Below are positions 1 to 8,578 of a DNA stretch of 64,000 bases, piece by piece. The stretch's first letter is position 1. The number at the start of each line of letters is the position of its first letter. The notes beneath the pieces are model-generated. The model made no database searches. It saw nothing but the letters and a program-made list of their open reading frames with translations, and was not told the origin of the DNA. The stretch spans positions 1 through 64,000 of the forward strand of contig NZ_SBLC01000008.1 of assembly GCF_004054105.1 (NCBI RefSeq). Reading direction: 5' to 3'. The translations under genes and the position numbers were made by a program. Source of the stretch: Falsigemmobacter intermedius. Lineage in GTDB: Bacteria > Pseudomonadota > Alphaproteobacteria > Rhodobacterales > Rhodobacteraceae.

Positions 1-98
1 GGATTATAACGATCCCACCTTGGCACAAAGATGCCGTCGGGGGGCGGTTACAACATCAGAGCCCCTGGCCGGCAGCAACTATGCCCGGATCTACAAGA
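1..98. other. Window edge, no gene assigned
   Basis: This is the sequence beyond the stop codon of the complex I accessory gene, up to the window edge. I looked for a tRNA or a coding end on both strands. I saw no cloverleaf and no reading frame that could be tied to a known protein. The neighbour lies outside the window. Confidence 0.4.
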
Positions 99-410
99 TC
101 AATGCGTCCAGGCACCACGGCGGGTGGTGGCAAAGTTCTCGCCATAGCCCATCTGGCGGATATTGGCGGCGCGTTTTTGCGGCGGCAGGACATCGTACTC
201 AATGCCGCGGGCGCGGGCATAGTCTTCTGCGGCCTCCTGCGAGGCGAAGCGCAGGCGGACCTGACGCTGGGTATCGGCCGAAGAGGTCCAGCCCATCAGC
301 GGATCGATCTGACGCGCATCTGCGGGCGCGAAATCGAGCACCCAGTCGTGGGTCTTTGCGGTTCCCGACTGCATGGCATTGCGGGCAGGCTGATAAATAC
401 GCGCGCGCAT
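99..410 (-). CDS. NADH dehydrogenase (complex I) accessory subunit, NDUFS4-like
   Basis: The 103-residue protein matches the 'ETC complex I subunit conserved region' family, bacterial relatives of mitochondrial NDUFS4 (18 kDa subunit). Visible hallmarks are the N-terminal R-I-Y[10 protein letters not shown], the W-V-L-D-F motif, the P-L-M-G-W-T-S-S-x-D core and the C-terminal Y-G-E-N-F segment. In alphaproteobacteria this supernumerary subunit attaches to the peripheral arm of complex I on the cytoplasmic side of the membrane. A GGGAGAG Shine-Dalgarno precedes the ATG at 410. It is monocistronic here, divergent from holB, and away from the main nuo operon, as is usual for this subunit. Confidence 0.9.
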   Translation of the reverse strand: MRARIYQPARNAMQSGTAKTHDWVLDFAPADARQIDPLMGWTSSADTQRQVRLRFASQEAAEDYARARGIEYDVLPPQKRAANIRQMGYGENFATTRRGAWTH

Positions 411-540
411 GACTCTCTCCCGTCTGATGGCTGGCGCGTTGATGCCTCAAAGCGCCCCGGCGTGCAAGTCCGCCCTGCGGCGAAAGGGCGCAAAAGCTGC
501 GGCCGGTTGCTCCTGCCCGCGTTTCGGGCATTATGCGCCC

Positions 541-1677
541 ATGGCCCGCGACCCCCATTCAGATGATCTGCCCGAACCCGACCGCACCGACGGCGCGCCC
601 CATCCGCGCGACGTCCATATCCTGCGCGGCCAGCCCCGCGCCGAAGCCGCTTTTCTGGAGGCTTTCAACAGCGGGCGGCTGCATCACGGCTGGCTGCTGA
701 CCGGACCGAAAGGGGTTGGCAAAGCCACGCTCGCCTGGCGCATTGCACGGTTCCTGCTCAGCCAGCCGGGGCCGGAGGCAGCGGGCGGCTTTTTCGCGCC
801 CGAGCCGCCGCGTGATCTCAGCACACCGCCCGAAAGCCCCGTCTCACGCCGCCTTTCGGCTCTCTCAGAGCCACGGCTTTTCCTTCTGCGCCGCGCGCCC
901 AATGACAAGGGCGATGCGCTGTCGCGCGACATCACCGTGGGCGAAGTGCGTAAGCTGAAAAGCTTTTTCGCGCTGTCTTCCGCGGACGGCGGGCGGCGGG
1001 TGGCCATTGTGGATGCCGCCGATGACATGAACCCGGCCGCCGCCAATGCGCTGCTGAAGCTTTTGGAAGAGCCGCCGGAGGGCGCGGTGATCCTGCTGAT
1101 CTCGCATCAGCCCGCAAAACTGCTGCCGACGATCCGCTCGCGCTGCCGGGTGCTCTCTCTCGCGCCGCTCGGGCCCGAGGATGTGGGCACGATTCTGCAG
1201 GAAAACGGCATTGAGGCGGAAGATCCGATCGCTCTGGCGGAGCTCTCGGGCGGCTCGGCGGGGGCGGCGTTGCGGATTGCGGCTCTCGATGGAGAGGGGC
1301 TTTACGCCAGACTGATCCGGCTTTTTTCCACCCTGCCCGATCTGGCGCGGTCCAATGCGCTTGCCATTGCAGAGGCCACGGCGGGGCGCGGCAAAGAGGG
1401 GCAGTTTGATCTGACGCTCGAACTCATCGACCTCTTCCTTGCCCGCCTCGCGCGGGCCGGGGCCACGCGGCAGCTTCCGCCGGAAGCCGCAGAGGGAGAG
1501 GGGCAGCTTTTTGCCCGCCTCTGCCCCGATCCGGCGACGGCGCGGACCTGGGCAGAACTGGCGCAGACGCTCGGGATCCGCGCCCGCCAGGGCCGGGCGG
1601 TCAACCTTGACCCTGCCGCGCTCGTGATGGATATGTTCCTGAAGATAAATGACGCGGCGAAGGGGTTACGGCAATGA
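541..1677 (+). CDS. holB: DNA polymerase III subunit delta'
   Basis: Clamp-loader subunit delta', an AAA+ ATPase fold within the gamma complex that loads the sliding clamp. Visible features are the Walker A-like G-P-K-G-V-G-K-A-T, the A-L-L-K-L-L-E-E-P-P segment and S-R-C-R. The frame is open from 409, but the 44 residues before M-A-R-D-P-H are low-complexity and overlap the divergent complex I gene, so I start at 541 (378 aa). In many relatives tmk lies just upstream; here it does not. The stop overlaps the tatD start (ATGA), so holB, tatD, the MBL hydrolase and the AEC transporter are probably one transcript. Confidence 0.92.
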   Translation: MARDPHSDDLPEPDRTDGAPHPRDVHILRGQPRAEAAFLEAFNSGRLHHGWLLTGPKGVGKATLAWRIARFLLSQPGPEAAGGFFAPEPPRDLSTPPESPVSRRLSALSEPRLFLLRRAPNDKGDALSRDITVGEVRKLKSFFALSSADGGRRVAIVDAADDMNPAAANALLKLLEEPPEGAVILLISHQPAKLLPTIRSRCRVLSLAPLGPEDVGTILQENGIEAEDPIALAELSGGSAGAALRIAALDGEGLYARLIRLFSTLPDLARSNALAIAEATAGRGKEGQFDLTLELIDLFLARLARAGATRQLPPEAAEGEGQLFARLCPDPATARTWAELAQTLGIRARQGRAVNLDPAALVMDMFLKINDAAKGLRQ

Positions 1678-2465
1678 TGGCAGAGCTTGTGGACAGCCAT
1701 TGCCACCTCGATTTCCCCGAATTTGAGGGGGAGACCGAAGCCCTGATCGCCCGCGCCCGCGACGCCGGTGTAACCCGCATGGTCACCATCTGCACGCGCA
1801 TCGCCAATGAGCCGAAAGTGCGTGCCATGGCTGAGGCGCATGAAGGCCTGTTCTACAGCTACGGCGTTCACCCGATGTCGGCCACGACCGAGCCGGAGGT
1901 AACGGTTGAGGATCTGATCCGCCTGTCCCAGCACCCCAAAATGGTGGGTCTGGGCGAGACGGGTCTTGATTATCACTACACCCCTGAGTCGCAGGATGTG
2001 CAAAAGCGCAGCCTGCGGGTTCATATTGAAGCTGCTCAGGAAACCGGCCTTCCGCTGATTATTCATGCACGCGATGCTGATGAGGATATGGCGCGCATTT
2101 TAACCGAAGGCTACCGCGCAAAGCCCTACGGCTGCGTAATGCACTGCTTCTCCTCAGGGGCAGAACTGGCGAAAACGGCTCTCGATCTGGGGTTTTACCT
2201 CTCGATGTCCGGCATCGCTGCTTTCCCCAAAAGCAAAGAGCTGCGCGCGATCTTCGCCGCCGCCCCGCTTGAACGTATCCTGGTGGAAACCGACAGCCCC
2301 TATCTGGCGCCGCCGCCCTTCCGCGGCAAACGCAATGAGCCGGCATATGTCGCCCATACCGCCCGTGTCGGTGCGGAAACTTTCGGCGTTTCCTACGAAG
2401 AATTCGCCCGCGCGACGTCGGAAAATTTCGACCGCCTCTTCCCCAAAGCTGCCCGCAAAGGCTGA
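1674..2465 (+). CDS. tatD: TatD family metal-dependent DNase/hydrolase
   Basis: The 263-residue TIM-barrel hydrolase has the full TatD metal-site set: D-S-H-C-H-L-D-F near the N-terminus, G-E-T-G-L-D-Y, a central H-A-R-D, H-C-F-S, and E-T-D-S-P-Y-L-A-P near the end. TatD/YcfH-type enzymes are 3'-5' exonucleases on DNA and RNA. There are two consecutive ATG codons at 1674 and 1677; the first overlaps the holB stop and suggests translational coupling. The next gene begins 6 nt downstream. The holB-tatD-MBL order is a common alphaproteobacterial neighbourhood. Confidence 0.93.
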   Translation: MMAELVDSHCHLDFPEFEGETEALIARARDAGVTRMVTICTRIANEPKVRAMAEAHEGLFYSYGVHPMSATTEPEVTVEDLIRLSQHPKMVGLGETGLDYHYTPESQDVQKRSLRVHIEAAQETGLPLIIHARDADEDMARILTEGYRAKPYGCVMHCFSSGAELAKTALDLGFYLSMSGIAAFPKSKELRAIFAAAPLERILVETDSPYLAPPPFRGKRNEPAYVAHTARVGAETFGVSYEEFARATSENFDRLFPKAARKG

Positions 2466-2471
2466 CCCCCC

Positions 2472-3281
2472 ATGAGCGCCACGCTCCGCTATACCATTCT
2501 GGGATGTGGCTCTTCGGGGGGCGTGCCTCGTCTGGGCGGCTATTGGGGGGACTGCAATCCGGCCAATCCGAAAAACCGCCGCCGCCGCTGCTCCATGCTG
2601 GTTGAGCGGATCACGGAGGCGGGCGTCACCCGGGTGCTGATCGACACCGGCCCGGATATGCGCGAGCAGTTGCTGAGCGCGGGCGTCGGCACGCTGGACG
2701 GCGTGGTCTATACCCACAGCCATGCCGATCACGTCCACGGCCTCGATGATCTGCGCCAGATCGTCTTCAACACCCGTAAGCGCCTGCCGGTCTGGGCGGA
2801 TGCGCCGACGCGGGATGCGCTGATCTCGCGCTTTGGCTATGCCTTTGTGCAGCCCGAAGGCAGCCCCTATCCGCCGATCCTGACGCTTCACAGCCTGAAG
2901 GGCCCCTTTGAGGTGACGGGCGCGGGCGGGCCGATCCGCTTTGAGCCTTTCACCGCCGATCACGGCTCGATGGAGGCTCTGGGCTTTCGCATCGGCGGGC
3001 TGGCCTATCTGCCCGATGCCGTGGCGATCCCCGAGGAAAGCTGGCCGCTGCTGAGCGGGCTTGAGGTCTTTGTGGTCGATGCTTTGCGCCGCACCCCCCA
3101 TCCCACCCATGCCCATCTCGCCCTGGCGCTGGACTGGATTGAGCGCGCCGCCCCCAAACGCGGCGTGCTGACAAATATGCATATCGATCTCGACTATGAC
3201 GCGGTCGAGGCGGAAACCCCTGCCCATATCACCCCTGCCTTTGACGGCATGGTGATCGATCTTCCTGACCACCGGGTCTGA
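2472..3281 (+). CDS. MBL-fold metallohydrolase, PhnP-like
   Basis: The 269-residue metallo-beta-lactamase-fold enzyme resembles PhnP, a cyclic phosphodiesterase. It starts I-L-G-C-G-S-S-G-G-V-P-R, has the T-H-S-H-A-D-H-V-H-G-L-D-D metal motif at about residue 80, and further His/Asp ligands (F-T-A-D-H-G; N-M-H-I-D-L-D-Y-D). An AAAGG Shine-Dalgarno overlaps the end of tatD. There are no phosphonate genes nearby, so the PhnP substrate should not be assumed. A nucleotide- or cofactor-damage role is equally possible. Confidence 0.85.
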   Translation: MSATLRYTILGCGSSGGVPRLGGYWGDCNPANPKNRRRRCSMLVERITEAGVTRVLIDTGPDMREQLLSAGVGTLDGVVYTHSHADHVHGLDDLRQIVFNTRKRLPVWADAPTRDALISRFGYAFVQPEGSPYPPILTLHSLKGPFEVTGAGGPIRFEPFTADHGSMEALGFRIGGLAYLPDAVAIPEESWPLLSGLEVFVVDALRRTPHPTHAHLALALDWIERAAPKRGVLTNMHIDLDYDAVEAETPAHITPAFDGMVIDLPDHRV

Positions 3282-3301
3282 CCCCGGCCTGAGGCCCCCT
3301 G

Positions 3302-4231
3302 ATGCTCCTGCTGCTTGATGTCATCCTCCCCGTCTTTCTGATCATCGGGGCGGGTTACGCAGCCGTGTGGCGGGGCTGGTTCAAAGACGACTGGGTTGAG
3401 GGTCTGATGCGCTTTACCCAGGGCTATGCGATCCCCTGCATGACCTTCCGCGCCGTGGCGCAGATGAACCTCTCGAATGACTTTGAACCGGCGATGCTGG
3501 CCAGTTTTTATATCGGCGCAGTCTGCGGCTTTCTGGCCGCCCTTCTGGGGGCGCGGTTCCTGTTCAAACGCCCCTGGACGGATTCGGTGGCGATCGGCTT
3601 TGTGGGGCTCTTCTCCAACTCCGTCCTGCTGGGTCTGCCGATCTCAGAGCGCGCCTGGGGGCCGGAGGCGGTGGCCTCAAACTTTACCATCATCGCCTTT
3701 CACGCGGCCTTTTGCTACGGCATCGGCCTCACTGCGATGGAGGTGGCGCGCAATGCAGGCGGCGGTCTGCGCGCTGCCGCTCCGCGCATCCTGAAGGCGA
3801 TGTTCCGCAATCCGCTGATCCTCGCGATGCTGCTGGGGGTGACGGTCAATCTCACCGGTCTGGGCCTGCCCAAAGCGGGCTGGGATGCCATCGACATGCT
3901 CTCGCGCGCGGCCCTTCCGGCGGCGCTTTTCGGCTTGGGCGGCACGCTTTACCGCTATCGCCCCGAAGGCGACATCCCGACGATCCTCTATGTGACCGCC
4001 GTTTCGCTGATCCTGCACCCGGCCATCACCTATGGCCTGGCCCGCCTGCTTGAGGTCTCGGATGAGGGGCTGCGCTCTGCCGTCATCACCTCCGCCATGG
4101 CACCGGGGATCAATGCCTATATGTTCGCGGCCATGTATGGCGTGGCCAAACGGGTTGCCGCCTCGACCGTGCTGATCGGCACCGCGCTGACGGTGCTGAC
4201 GGCCTGGGGCTGGCTGCATATCCTGCCCTGA
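3302..4231 (+). CDS. AEC family permease (auxin efflux carrier fold)
   Basis: The 309-residue integral membrane protein has about ten hydrophobic segments arranged as two inverted halves, typical of the AEC/BASS fold. Bacterial members export or take up organic acids such as malate or malonate; nothing in the sequence shows which. It begins 20 nt after the MBL gene with a GAGG Shine-Dalgarno, so it is the last gene of the holB operon. A strong hairpin follows. Confidence 0.85.
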   Translation: MLLLLDVILPVFLIIGAGYAAVWRGWFKDDWVEGLMRFTQGYAIPCMTFRAVAQMNLSNDFEPAMLASFYIGAVCGFLAALLGARFLFKRPWTDSVAIGFVGLFSNSVLLGLPISERAWGPEAVASNFTIIAFHAAFCYGIGLTAMEVARNAGGGLRAAAPRILKAMFRNPLILAMLLGVTVNLTGLGLPKAGWDAIDMLSRAALPAALFGLGGTLYRYRPEGDIPTILYVTAVSLILHPAITYGLARLLEVSDEGLRSAVITSAMAPGINAYMFAAMYGVAKRVAASTVLIGTALTVLTAWGWLHILP

Positions 4232-4243
4232 GCGGGAAACGAA

Positions 4244-4268
4244 AAAGGCCGCCCCCGGGGCGGCCTTT
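4244..4268. terminator. Bidirectional terminator, AEC gene / rutE-like gene
   Basis: A perfect inverted repeat (AAAGGCCGCC paired with GGCGGCCTTT) lies between the convergent AEC and rutE-like genes. The A-run on one side and T-run on the other would let it act in both directions. Confidence 0.8.
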
Positions 4269-4288
4269 CGCAATCGCAGCAAGGTGCC

Positions 4289-4879
4289 TCAGGCGACCTT
4301 TGCAACCTCTTCAAAGCCCAGACGCGGCAGGCGGTCATATTCCGGCTGCGCTTCGACATAGCCAAGGGTCGAGAAGTAAAGCGGCTGCCAGCCGTTGTCG
4401 GCCAGGAAGAGTTCTTTCACTTTCGCCGCGTCAAAACCGATCATCGGCCCCATGCCCAGGCCCAGACCGCGCGCTGCCGCGATGAACATGCCCGACTGGA
4501 TCAGCGCGTTCAGCTGACCGGCCTGAGCCGCACCGGCGGGATCGGCGAAATAGCCGCGCACGTCCGCCAGCGGGAAGACCTTGGGCAGAGTTTCAACGAA
4601 ATTCGCATCATAGCAGAAGATCGCAATCGCCGGAGCAGCGGCCACTTTCGCCTTGTTGCCCGGAACGATGGCTTCATCGAGCTTCGCCTTGCCCTCTTCC
4701 GAGGTGATGTAAAGCACGCGCAGCGGCTGCTGGTTAAAGGCGGTCGGCGCAAGACCTGCCAGCGCGCTCAGCTCTTCGAGCGTGGCGGCGTCAATGGCTT
4801 TATCGGCATAGGTCGGGTGGCTGCGGGCCGTGCGGAACAGCTGATCAAAAGCGGCGTCATTCAGGCGGGTCATAGTCAT
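4289..4879 (-). CDS. rutE: Nitroreductase-family reductase, RutE-like
   Basis: The 196-residue FMN-dependent nitroreductase-fold protein aligns along its whole length with RutE/YcdI, which reduces malonic semialdehyde (a toxic uracil-breakdown product) to 3-hydroxypropionate. Shared features are the A-x-T-A-F-N-Q-Q-P segment, the L-F-P-x-x-D-x-R block, A-R-x-L-G-L-x-x-G-P-M-x-G-F-D and the closing R-L-P-R-L-x-F-E-E. No other rut genes are nearby, so the physiological substrate is inferred. Two Mets (4879, 4873) are both served by the AGGAA upstream. Confidence 0.8.
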   Translation of the reverse strand: MTMTRLNDAAFDQLFRTARSHPTYADKAIDAATLEELSALAGLAPTAFNQQPLRVLYITSEEGKAKLDEAIVPGNKAKVAAAPAIAIFCYDANFVETLPKVFPLADVRGYFADPAGAAQAGQLNALIQSGMFIAAARGLGLGMGPMIGFDAAKVKELFLADNGWQPLYFSTLGYVEAQPEYDRLPRLGFEEVAKVA

Positions 4880-5067
4880 TTCCTCAGGATCATCGGGCCC
4901 CGTGGCATCGGCTGCCGTCGCCCGTCAGTGCAGAAATTAGGTCCTTTGCTGCATCTGCGAAAGGCCCGGAGACAGAATTCTCTGTTCAAAAACCCACAGA
5001 GCACCCTTCCCATCCGCTCAGAAACCCGCAAATCTGACCAGGCATCACGGCAGAGGACAGAGGCGAC

Positions 5068-6069
5068 ATGAGCCCCGCAGCAAAGCCCCCGCCCCGCCCC
5101 AATCTGCTGATCGTCGCGCAAAACGGCCGGCTGCAATATGAGGCACTGATCTTCACCGCCTCCCTGGCTGCCCTGGCCCCGCATCTTCTGCCGCACCTTT
5201 ATATCGCAGAGCCGCAGCCCGGCCCGCTCTGGCCGCAGGACCCGCGGCTCTCTCCCCCGGTGCGCGACAGGCTGCTGGAGTTCGGCGCGCAGATCCTGCC
5301 GCTTCACAGCCGCCATTTCGGCGCCGATTATCCCTATGGCAATAAAATTGAGGCCCTGCGCCTGCTGCCCCGGGGCGAGGCTTTTCTCTTTTTCGACAGC
5401 GACACCCTTCTCCTGCAGCCCCCCGACAGCCTCGGGATCGATTTCACCCGCCCCTCAGCCTCCATAAAGGTCGAGGGCACCTGGCCGGAGCCGCAGCCCT
5501 ATGTCGCCAGCCTTCAGGCCATCTGGGAGGGGCTCTATACCCGCTTCGGGCTGAAGATCGGCCCCACGCTGAACCCACGCTTCCCCCCCGATTACTGGCA
5601 GCATTACCTTTATTTCAACGCGGGCTGGTTTTACGGGCCCTGCCCCGCCCGCTTTGGCGAAATCTTCACCCGCATCGCCACGGAGATAGAAGCAGACCCC
5701 GGCCCGATGCTCGCGGCACAATCGCTGGATCCCTGGCTCGATCAGGTGGCCCTGCCCCTGGTGATCCATGCCCTCGGCGGCACCCGCCCACCGGCCTCGC
5801 TCGCCCTCGACGGCCCGGCCAGCTGCCACTACCGCGCCCTGCCCCTCCTCTACGCCCGCGAAGAGGACGAGGTCCTGATCCGGCTTGAAGAGATCACGCA
5901 GGACCCCGCCCTCCGCCGCCTGCTCCGGGATTGGGAGCCCGCCAAAAAGCTGATCTATCAGGGAAAAGGCCGCCAGAAGATCCGGCCGTTGTTTGACCGC
6001 CATGACCCGGGCTTACGCGAAAACCAGATCCGAAAAACCCTGCGCAACACAGGATGGTGGCTCAGATAG
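5068..6069 (+). CDS. Putative glycosyltransferase-like protein (GT-A-like, D-S-D motif)
   Basis: The 333-residue protein has no signal peptide or membrane segment. It opens with a beta-strand (L-L-I-V-A-Q-N) and has F-F-D-S-D-T at about residues 108-113, which is what a metal-binding D-x-D of a GT-A glycosyltransferase looks like. The conserved N-K-I-E-A-L-R just before it fits the nucleotide-sugar fold. The donor and acceptor are unknown. A GAGG Shine-Dalgarno precedes the ATG. It stands alone, between a divergent rutE-like gene and a convergent hom. It could instead be a structural relative without transferase activity. Confidence 0.6.
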   Translation: MSPAAKPPPRPNLLIVAQNGRLQYEALIFTASLAALAPHLLPHLYIAEPQPGPLWPQDPRLSPPVRDRLLEFGAQILPLHSRHFGADYPYGNKIEALRLLPRGEAFLFFDSDTLLLQPPDSLGIDFTRPSASIKVEGTWPEPQPYVASLQAIWEGLYTRFGLKIGPTLNPRFPPDYWQHYLYFNAGWFYGPCPARFGEIFTRIATEIEADPGPMLAAQSLDPWLDQVALPLVIHALGGTRPPASLALDGPASCHYRALPLLYAREEDEVLIRLEEITQDPALRRLLRDWEPAKKLIYQGKGRQKIRPLFDRHDPGLRENQIRKTLRNTGWWLR

Positions 6070-6073
6070 CAAA

Positions 6074-6095
6074 ACGCCGCGCTTTGGCGCGGCGT
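6074..6095. terminator. Terminator between GT-like gene and hom
   Basis: An eight-base-pair stem (ACGCCGCG/CGCGGCGT) with a six-base loop lies between the convergent genes. It has A and short T stretches on either side and probably serves both strands. Confidence 0.65.
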
Positions 6096-6105
6096 CTCAA
6101 AGCTC

Positions 6106-7392
6106 TCAGAGCGCTTCGATCCGGATCGCCACCGGATCCCCCGCCAGCACACCGGTCTGCGGCAGCTGCGACAAAGCATAATCCAGGGCCTCACGGGTGC
6201 AGCGATGCGTCACGATCAGCACCGGCGCGGTCTCTGCCTCATTGCCATGCTGACGCATGCGGTCGATGGAAATCCCCGCATCGCCCATCACCGTCGCCAC
6301 TTTCGCCAGCGCGCCCGGCTTATCCTGCACCTGCATGCGGATATAGAAGGGCGCAGGCGCCGCCACCGAGGCCGCAACCGGCTCCGCCAAAGTCGAAGCG
6401 GGCTGACCAAAGACCGGATAACGCACCCCGCGCGCCAGATCGAGCACATCGCCCATCACCGCACTCGCCGTCGGCCCCTCGCCGGCACCGGCACCGCGCA
6501 GAACGATCTGCCCCGAAGCCGCGCCCTCAATGATCACCATATTGGTGCCGCCGTTCAGCTGCGCCAGAGGGCTTTCCACCGGCACCAGACAGGGCGACAT
6601 GCGCTGCTCAAGGCCGCGACCGGTGGTCTGCGCCACGCCCAGCAGCTTGATGCGGTAACCCATATCCCCGGCATAACGGATATCGGCAATATCAATGCGG
6701 CCAATGCCTTCCAGCTCGACCGCGTCAAAACTCACCCGCGTGCCAAAAGCGATTGAGGCCAGCAGCGACAGCTTATGCCCCGCATCGATGCCATCCACAT
6801 CAAGGCTCGGATCCGCCTCCAGATAGCCCAGGGACCGCGCTTCTTCAAAGACGGTCTCATAGGGCAGCCCGGCCGATTCCATCCGCGTCAGGATGTAATT
6901 GCAGGTGCCGTTCATCACGCCCATCACCCGCTTAATCCGGTTCGCGCCCAGCCCCTCCATCAGCGCCTTGATGACCGGAATGCCCCCGGCCACGGCCGCC
7001 TCAAAACGGATCACCGCGCCCGCAGCCTCCGCCGCCTCCGCCAGGGCCTGCCCGTGATGGGCCAGGAGCGCCTTATTGGCGGTGACCACATCTTTGCCAG
7101 CGGCAATCGCCGCTTCCGTGGCCGCCTTGGCCGGACCCGAATCGCCGCCCATCAGTTCAACGAAAACATCCACATCCGGACGCTGCGCCAGCTTCACCGG
7201 ATCATCTTCCCAGGCATAGCCCGACAGATCCACATCGCGGTTTTTCTTCCGGTCGCGGGCCGAGACAGCGGTAATCTCAATGCTGCGCCCCGCGCGGGCC
7301 GCAATCAGCGCGGCTTCCTCCTGGATCAGGCGCACAACACCGACGCCGACAGTTCCAAGACCGGCAATGCCAAGTCGCAAGGGGGCAGTCAT
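6106..7392 (-). CDS. hom: Homoserine dehydrogenase
   Basis: Reduces aspartate semialdehyde to homoserine with NAD(P)H, at the branch to threonine and methionine. The N-terminal nucleotide-binding motif G-I-A-G-L-G-T-V-G-V-G-V-V, the catalytic-domain block A-A-V-A-G-G-I-P-V-I-K and G-x-x-N-G-T-C-N-Y-I, and a C-terminal ACT domain (Q-D-K-P-G-A-L-A-K-V) for threonine feedback are all visible. The frame opens at 7407, but the Met at 7392 has a GGAG six bases upstream, giving the usual 428 residues. The methionine genes metR and metF lie directly upstream. Confidence 0.95.
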   Translation of the reverse strand: MTAPLRLGIAGLGTVGVGVVRLIQEEAALIAARAGRSIEITAVSARDRKKNRDVDLSGYAWEDDPVKLAQRPDVDVFVELMGGDSGPAKAATEAAIAAGKDVVTANKALLAHHGQALAEAAEAAGAVIRFEAAVAGGIPVIKALMEGLGANRIKRVMGVMNGTCNYILTRMESAGLPYETVFEEARSLGYLEADPSLDVDGIDAGHKLSLLASIAFGTRVSFDAVELEGIGRIDIADIRYAGDMGYRIKLLGVAQTTGRGLEQRMSPCLVPVESPLAQLNGGTNMVIIEGAASGQIVLRGAGAGEGPTASAVMGDVLDLARGVRYPVFGQPASTLAEPVAASVAAPAPFYIRMQVQDKPGALAKVATVMGDAGISIDRMRQHGNEAETAPVLIVTHRCTREALDYALSQLPQTGVLAGDPVAIRIEAL

Positions 7393-7472
7393 GAGACACT
7401 CCGTCAATAAGCCTGCTTCGGGGTTTAGACACTTCCCCGCTGAGGCGCAATGTCGCCCCCGCCCGCGCCCGC

Positions 7473-7531
7473 ACTTTGGCTTTTTCCAAATACTCCCGGG
7501 CGGGGTCCGGGGAGGGCAGGCAGCCCTCCCC
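7473..7531 (-). repeat. Dispersed hairpin-tail repeat, copy 1
   Basis: On the minus strand a perfect 9-bp stem (GGGGAGGGC/GCCCTCCCC, 7509-7531) is followed by a tail ending in GGGAGTATTTGGAAAAAGCC and AAAG. It starts 8 nt after the metR stop codon in the same orientation. Related copies are at 14419, 26036 and 43893. Confidence 0.75.
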
Positions 7532-7538
7532 GGCGCTC

Positions 7539-8453
7539 TCAGACCAGGGCCCCCGCCGCCTTCAGGCGCAAAGGCTCGGTCTGGCTCAGATGCAAAAAGG
7601 TCTCCATAAAGGGGTGACGCCCGTCCTCATCGCGCACCGCCGCATAAAGCCGGCGGCTCTTGCGCCCCTTCAGCGGCCGGATCACATAATCCGGGTTGCC
7701 CCGCACATGCTGAAGCACCCAGTCCGGCAGCACCGAAACCCCGCGCTCCGAGGCCACCAGCATCAGGATCACTGCCGTCAGCTCCACCTGCCGCACCAGA
7801 CGCGGCTCGACCCGCGCGGGCGCCAGAAACTGCGAAAAAACATCCAGCCGCGTGCGGTCCACCGGATAGGTGATCAGGGTCTGGTCGCGCAGATCCTCCG
7901 GCTCAATCTCGGCTCTCTCAGCCAAAGGACTGGCCCCCGCCATGACCATCAAAGGCTCATAGTCAAAAAGCGGATGAAAGGTGACGCGCGGGATCTCTTC
8001 AGGATCAGAGGAGATCACCACATCCACCTCTTCGCGCACCAGCGCGGGCAGCGCGTTGAAGGCAAGCCCCGGGCGGATGTCCACATCCACCTCGGGCCAG
8101 GTTTTGCGATAAAGCGACAAGACCGGCAGCAGCCAGTCAAAACAGGCGTGGCATTCAATGGCGATATGCATCCGCCCCGCCTTGCCCTGGCGCAGGCCGC
8201 GGAATTCCTCTTCCAAAGCCTCAATCTCGGGCAAAATCCGATCGGCCAGCCGCAGCACCCTCAGCCCGGCCGCCGAGAGCCGCAGGGGCCGCGCGCGGCG
8301 CACGAAAAGCTCCACCCCCGTCTGCTCTTCAATCCCTTTGATCTGATGGCTCAGCGCCGACTGCGTCAGGTTCAGCACTTCAGCCGCCCGGGCCAGACCG
8401 CCCTGACGGTGAATCTCGCGGATGGCTTTCAGGTGACGTAACTCAAGATGCAT
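7539..8453 (-). CDS. metR: LysR-type regulator MetR
   Basis: A 304-residue LysR-type regulator that aligns with MetR throughout: N-terminal winged helix with N-L-T-Q-S-A-L-S-H-Q-I-K, then the homocysteine-sensing domain with I-A-I-E-C-H-A-C-F-D-W-L and F-D-Y-E-P-L-M-V, and the Y-P-V-D-R-T-R-L-D-V block. MetR uses homocysteine as co-inducer to activate methionine genes. It is divergent from metF across a 125-bp AT-rich gap, the classical arrangement. Confidence 0.92.
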   Translation of the reverse strand: MHLELRHLKAIREIHRQGGLARAAEVLNLTQSALSHQIKGIEEQTGVELFVRRARPLRLSAAGLRVLRLADRILPEIEALEEEFRGLRQGKAGRMHIAIECHACFDWLLPVLSLYRKTWPEVDVDIRPGLAFNALPALVREEVDVVISSDPEEIPRVTFHPLFDYEPLMVMAGASPLAERAEIEPEDLRDQTLITYPVDRTRLDVFSQFLAPARVEPRLVRQVELTAVILMLVASERGVSVLPDWVLQHVRGNPDYVIRPLKGRKSRRLYAAVRDEDGRHPFMETFLHLSQTEPLRLKAAGALV

Positions 8454-8463
8454 GGTGAGAGAC

Positions 8464-8522
8464 TTTCATCGTGAGTGGCTTTCATATTGATCTTGAAGAT
8501 TATGAATTTGTCCCATGTTCAT
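8464..8522. promoter_or_regulatory. Putative MetR operator region between metR and metF
   Basis: The divergent intergenic region holds several half-sites resembling the enterobacterial MetR box (TGAA-N5-TTCA): TTTCAT at 8464 and 8480, TTGAA at 8493, ATGAA at 8502 and TTCAT at 8518. ATGAA (8502) and TTCAT (8518) form an inverted pair, but with a spacer longer than the E. coli consensus. The assignment rests on position and half-site similarity only. Confidence 0.4.
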
Positions 8523-8578
8523 TTGTCTGGCACAAGGCCGGAGCTGAACCGGCACCCCGCCGGTCAAGGAGTTCTGCC

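Noticed and set aside
1-98. Possible tRNA at the window start
   Set aside because: No acceptor stem or T-loop consensus on either strand.
409-540. N-terminal extension of holB
   Set aside because: Low-complexity, overlaps the divergent complex I gene and is absent from the usual delta' start.
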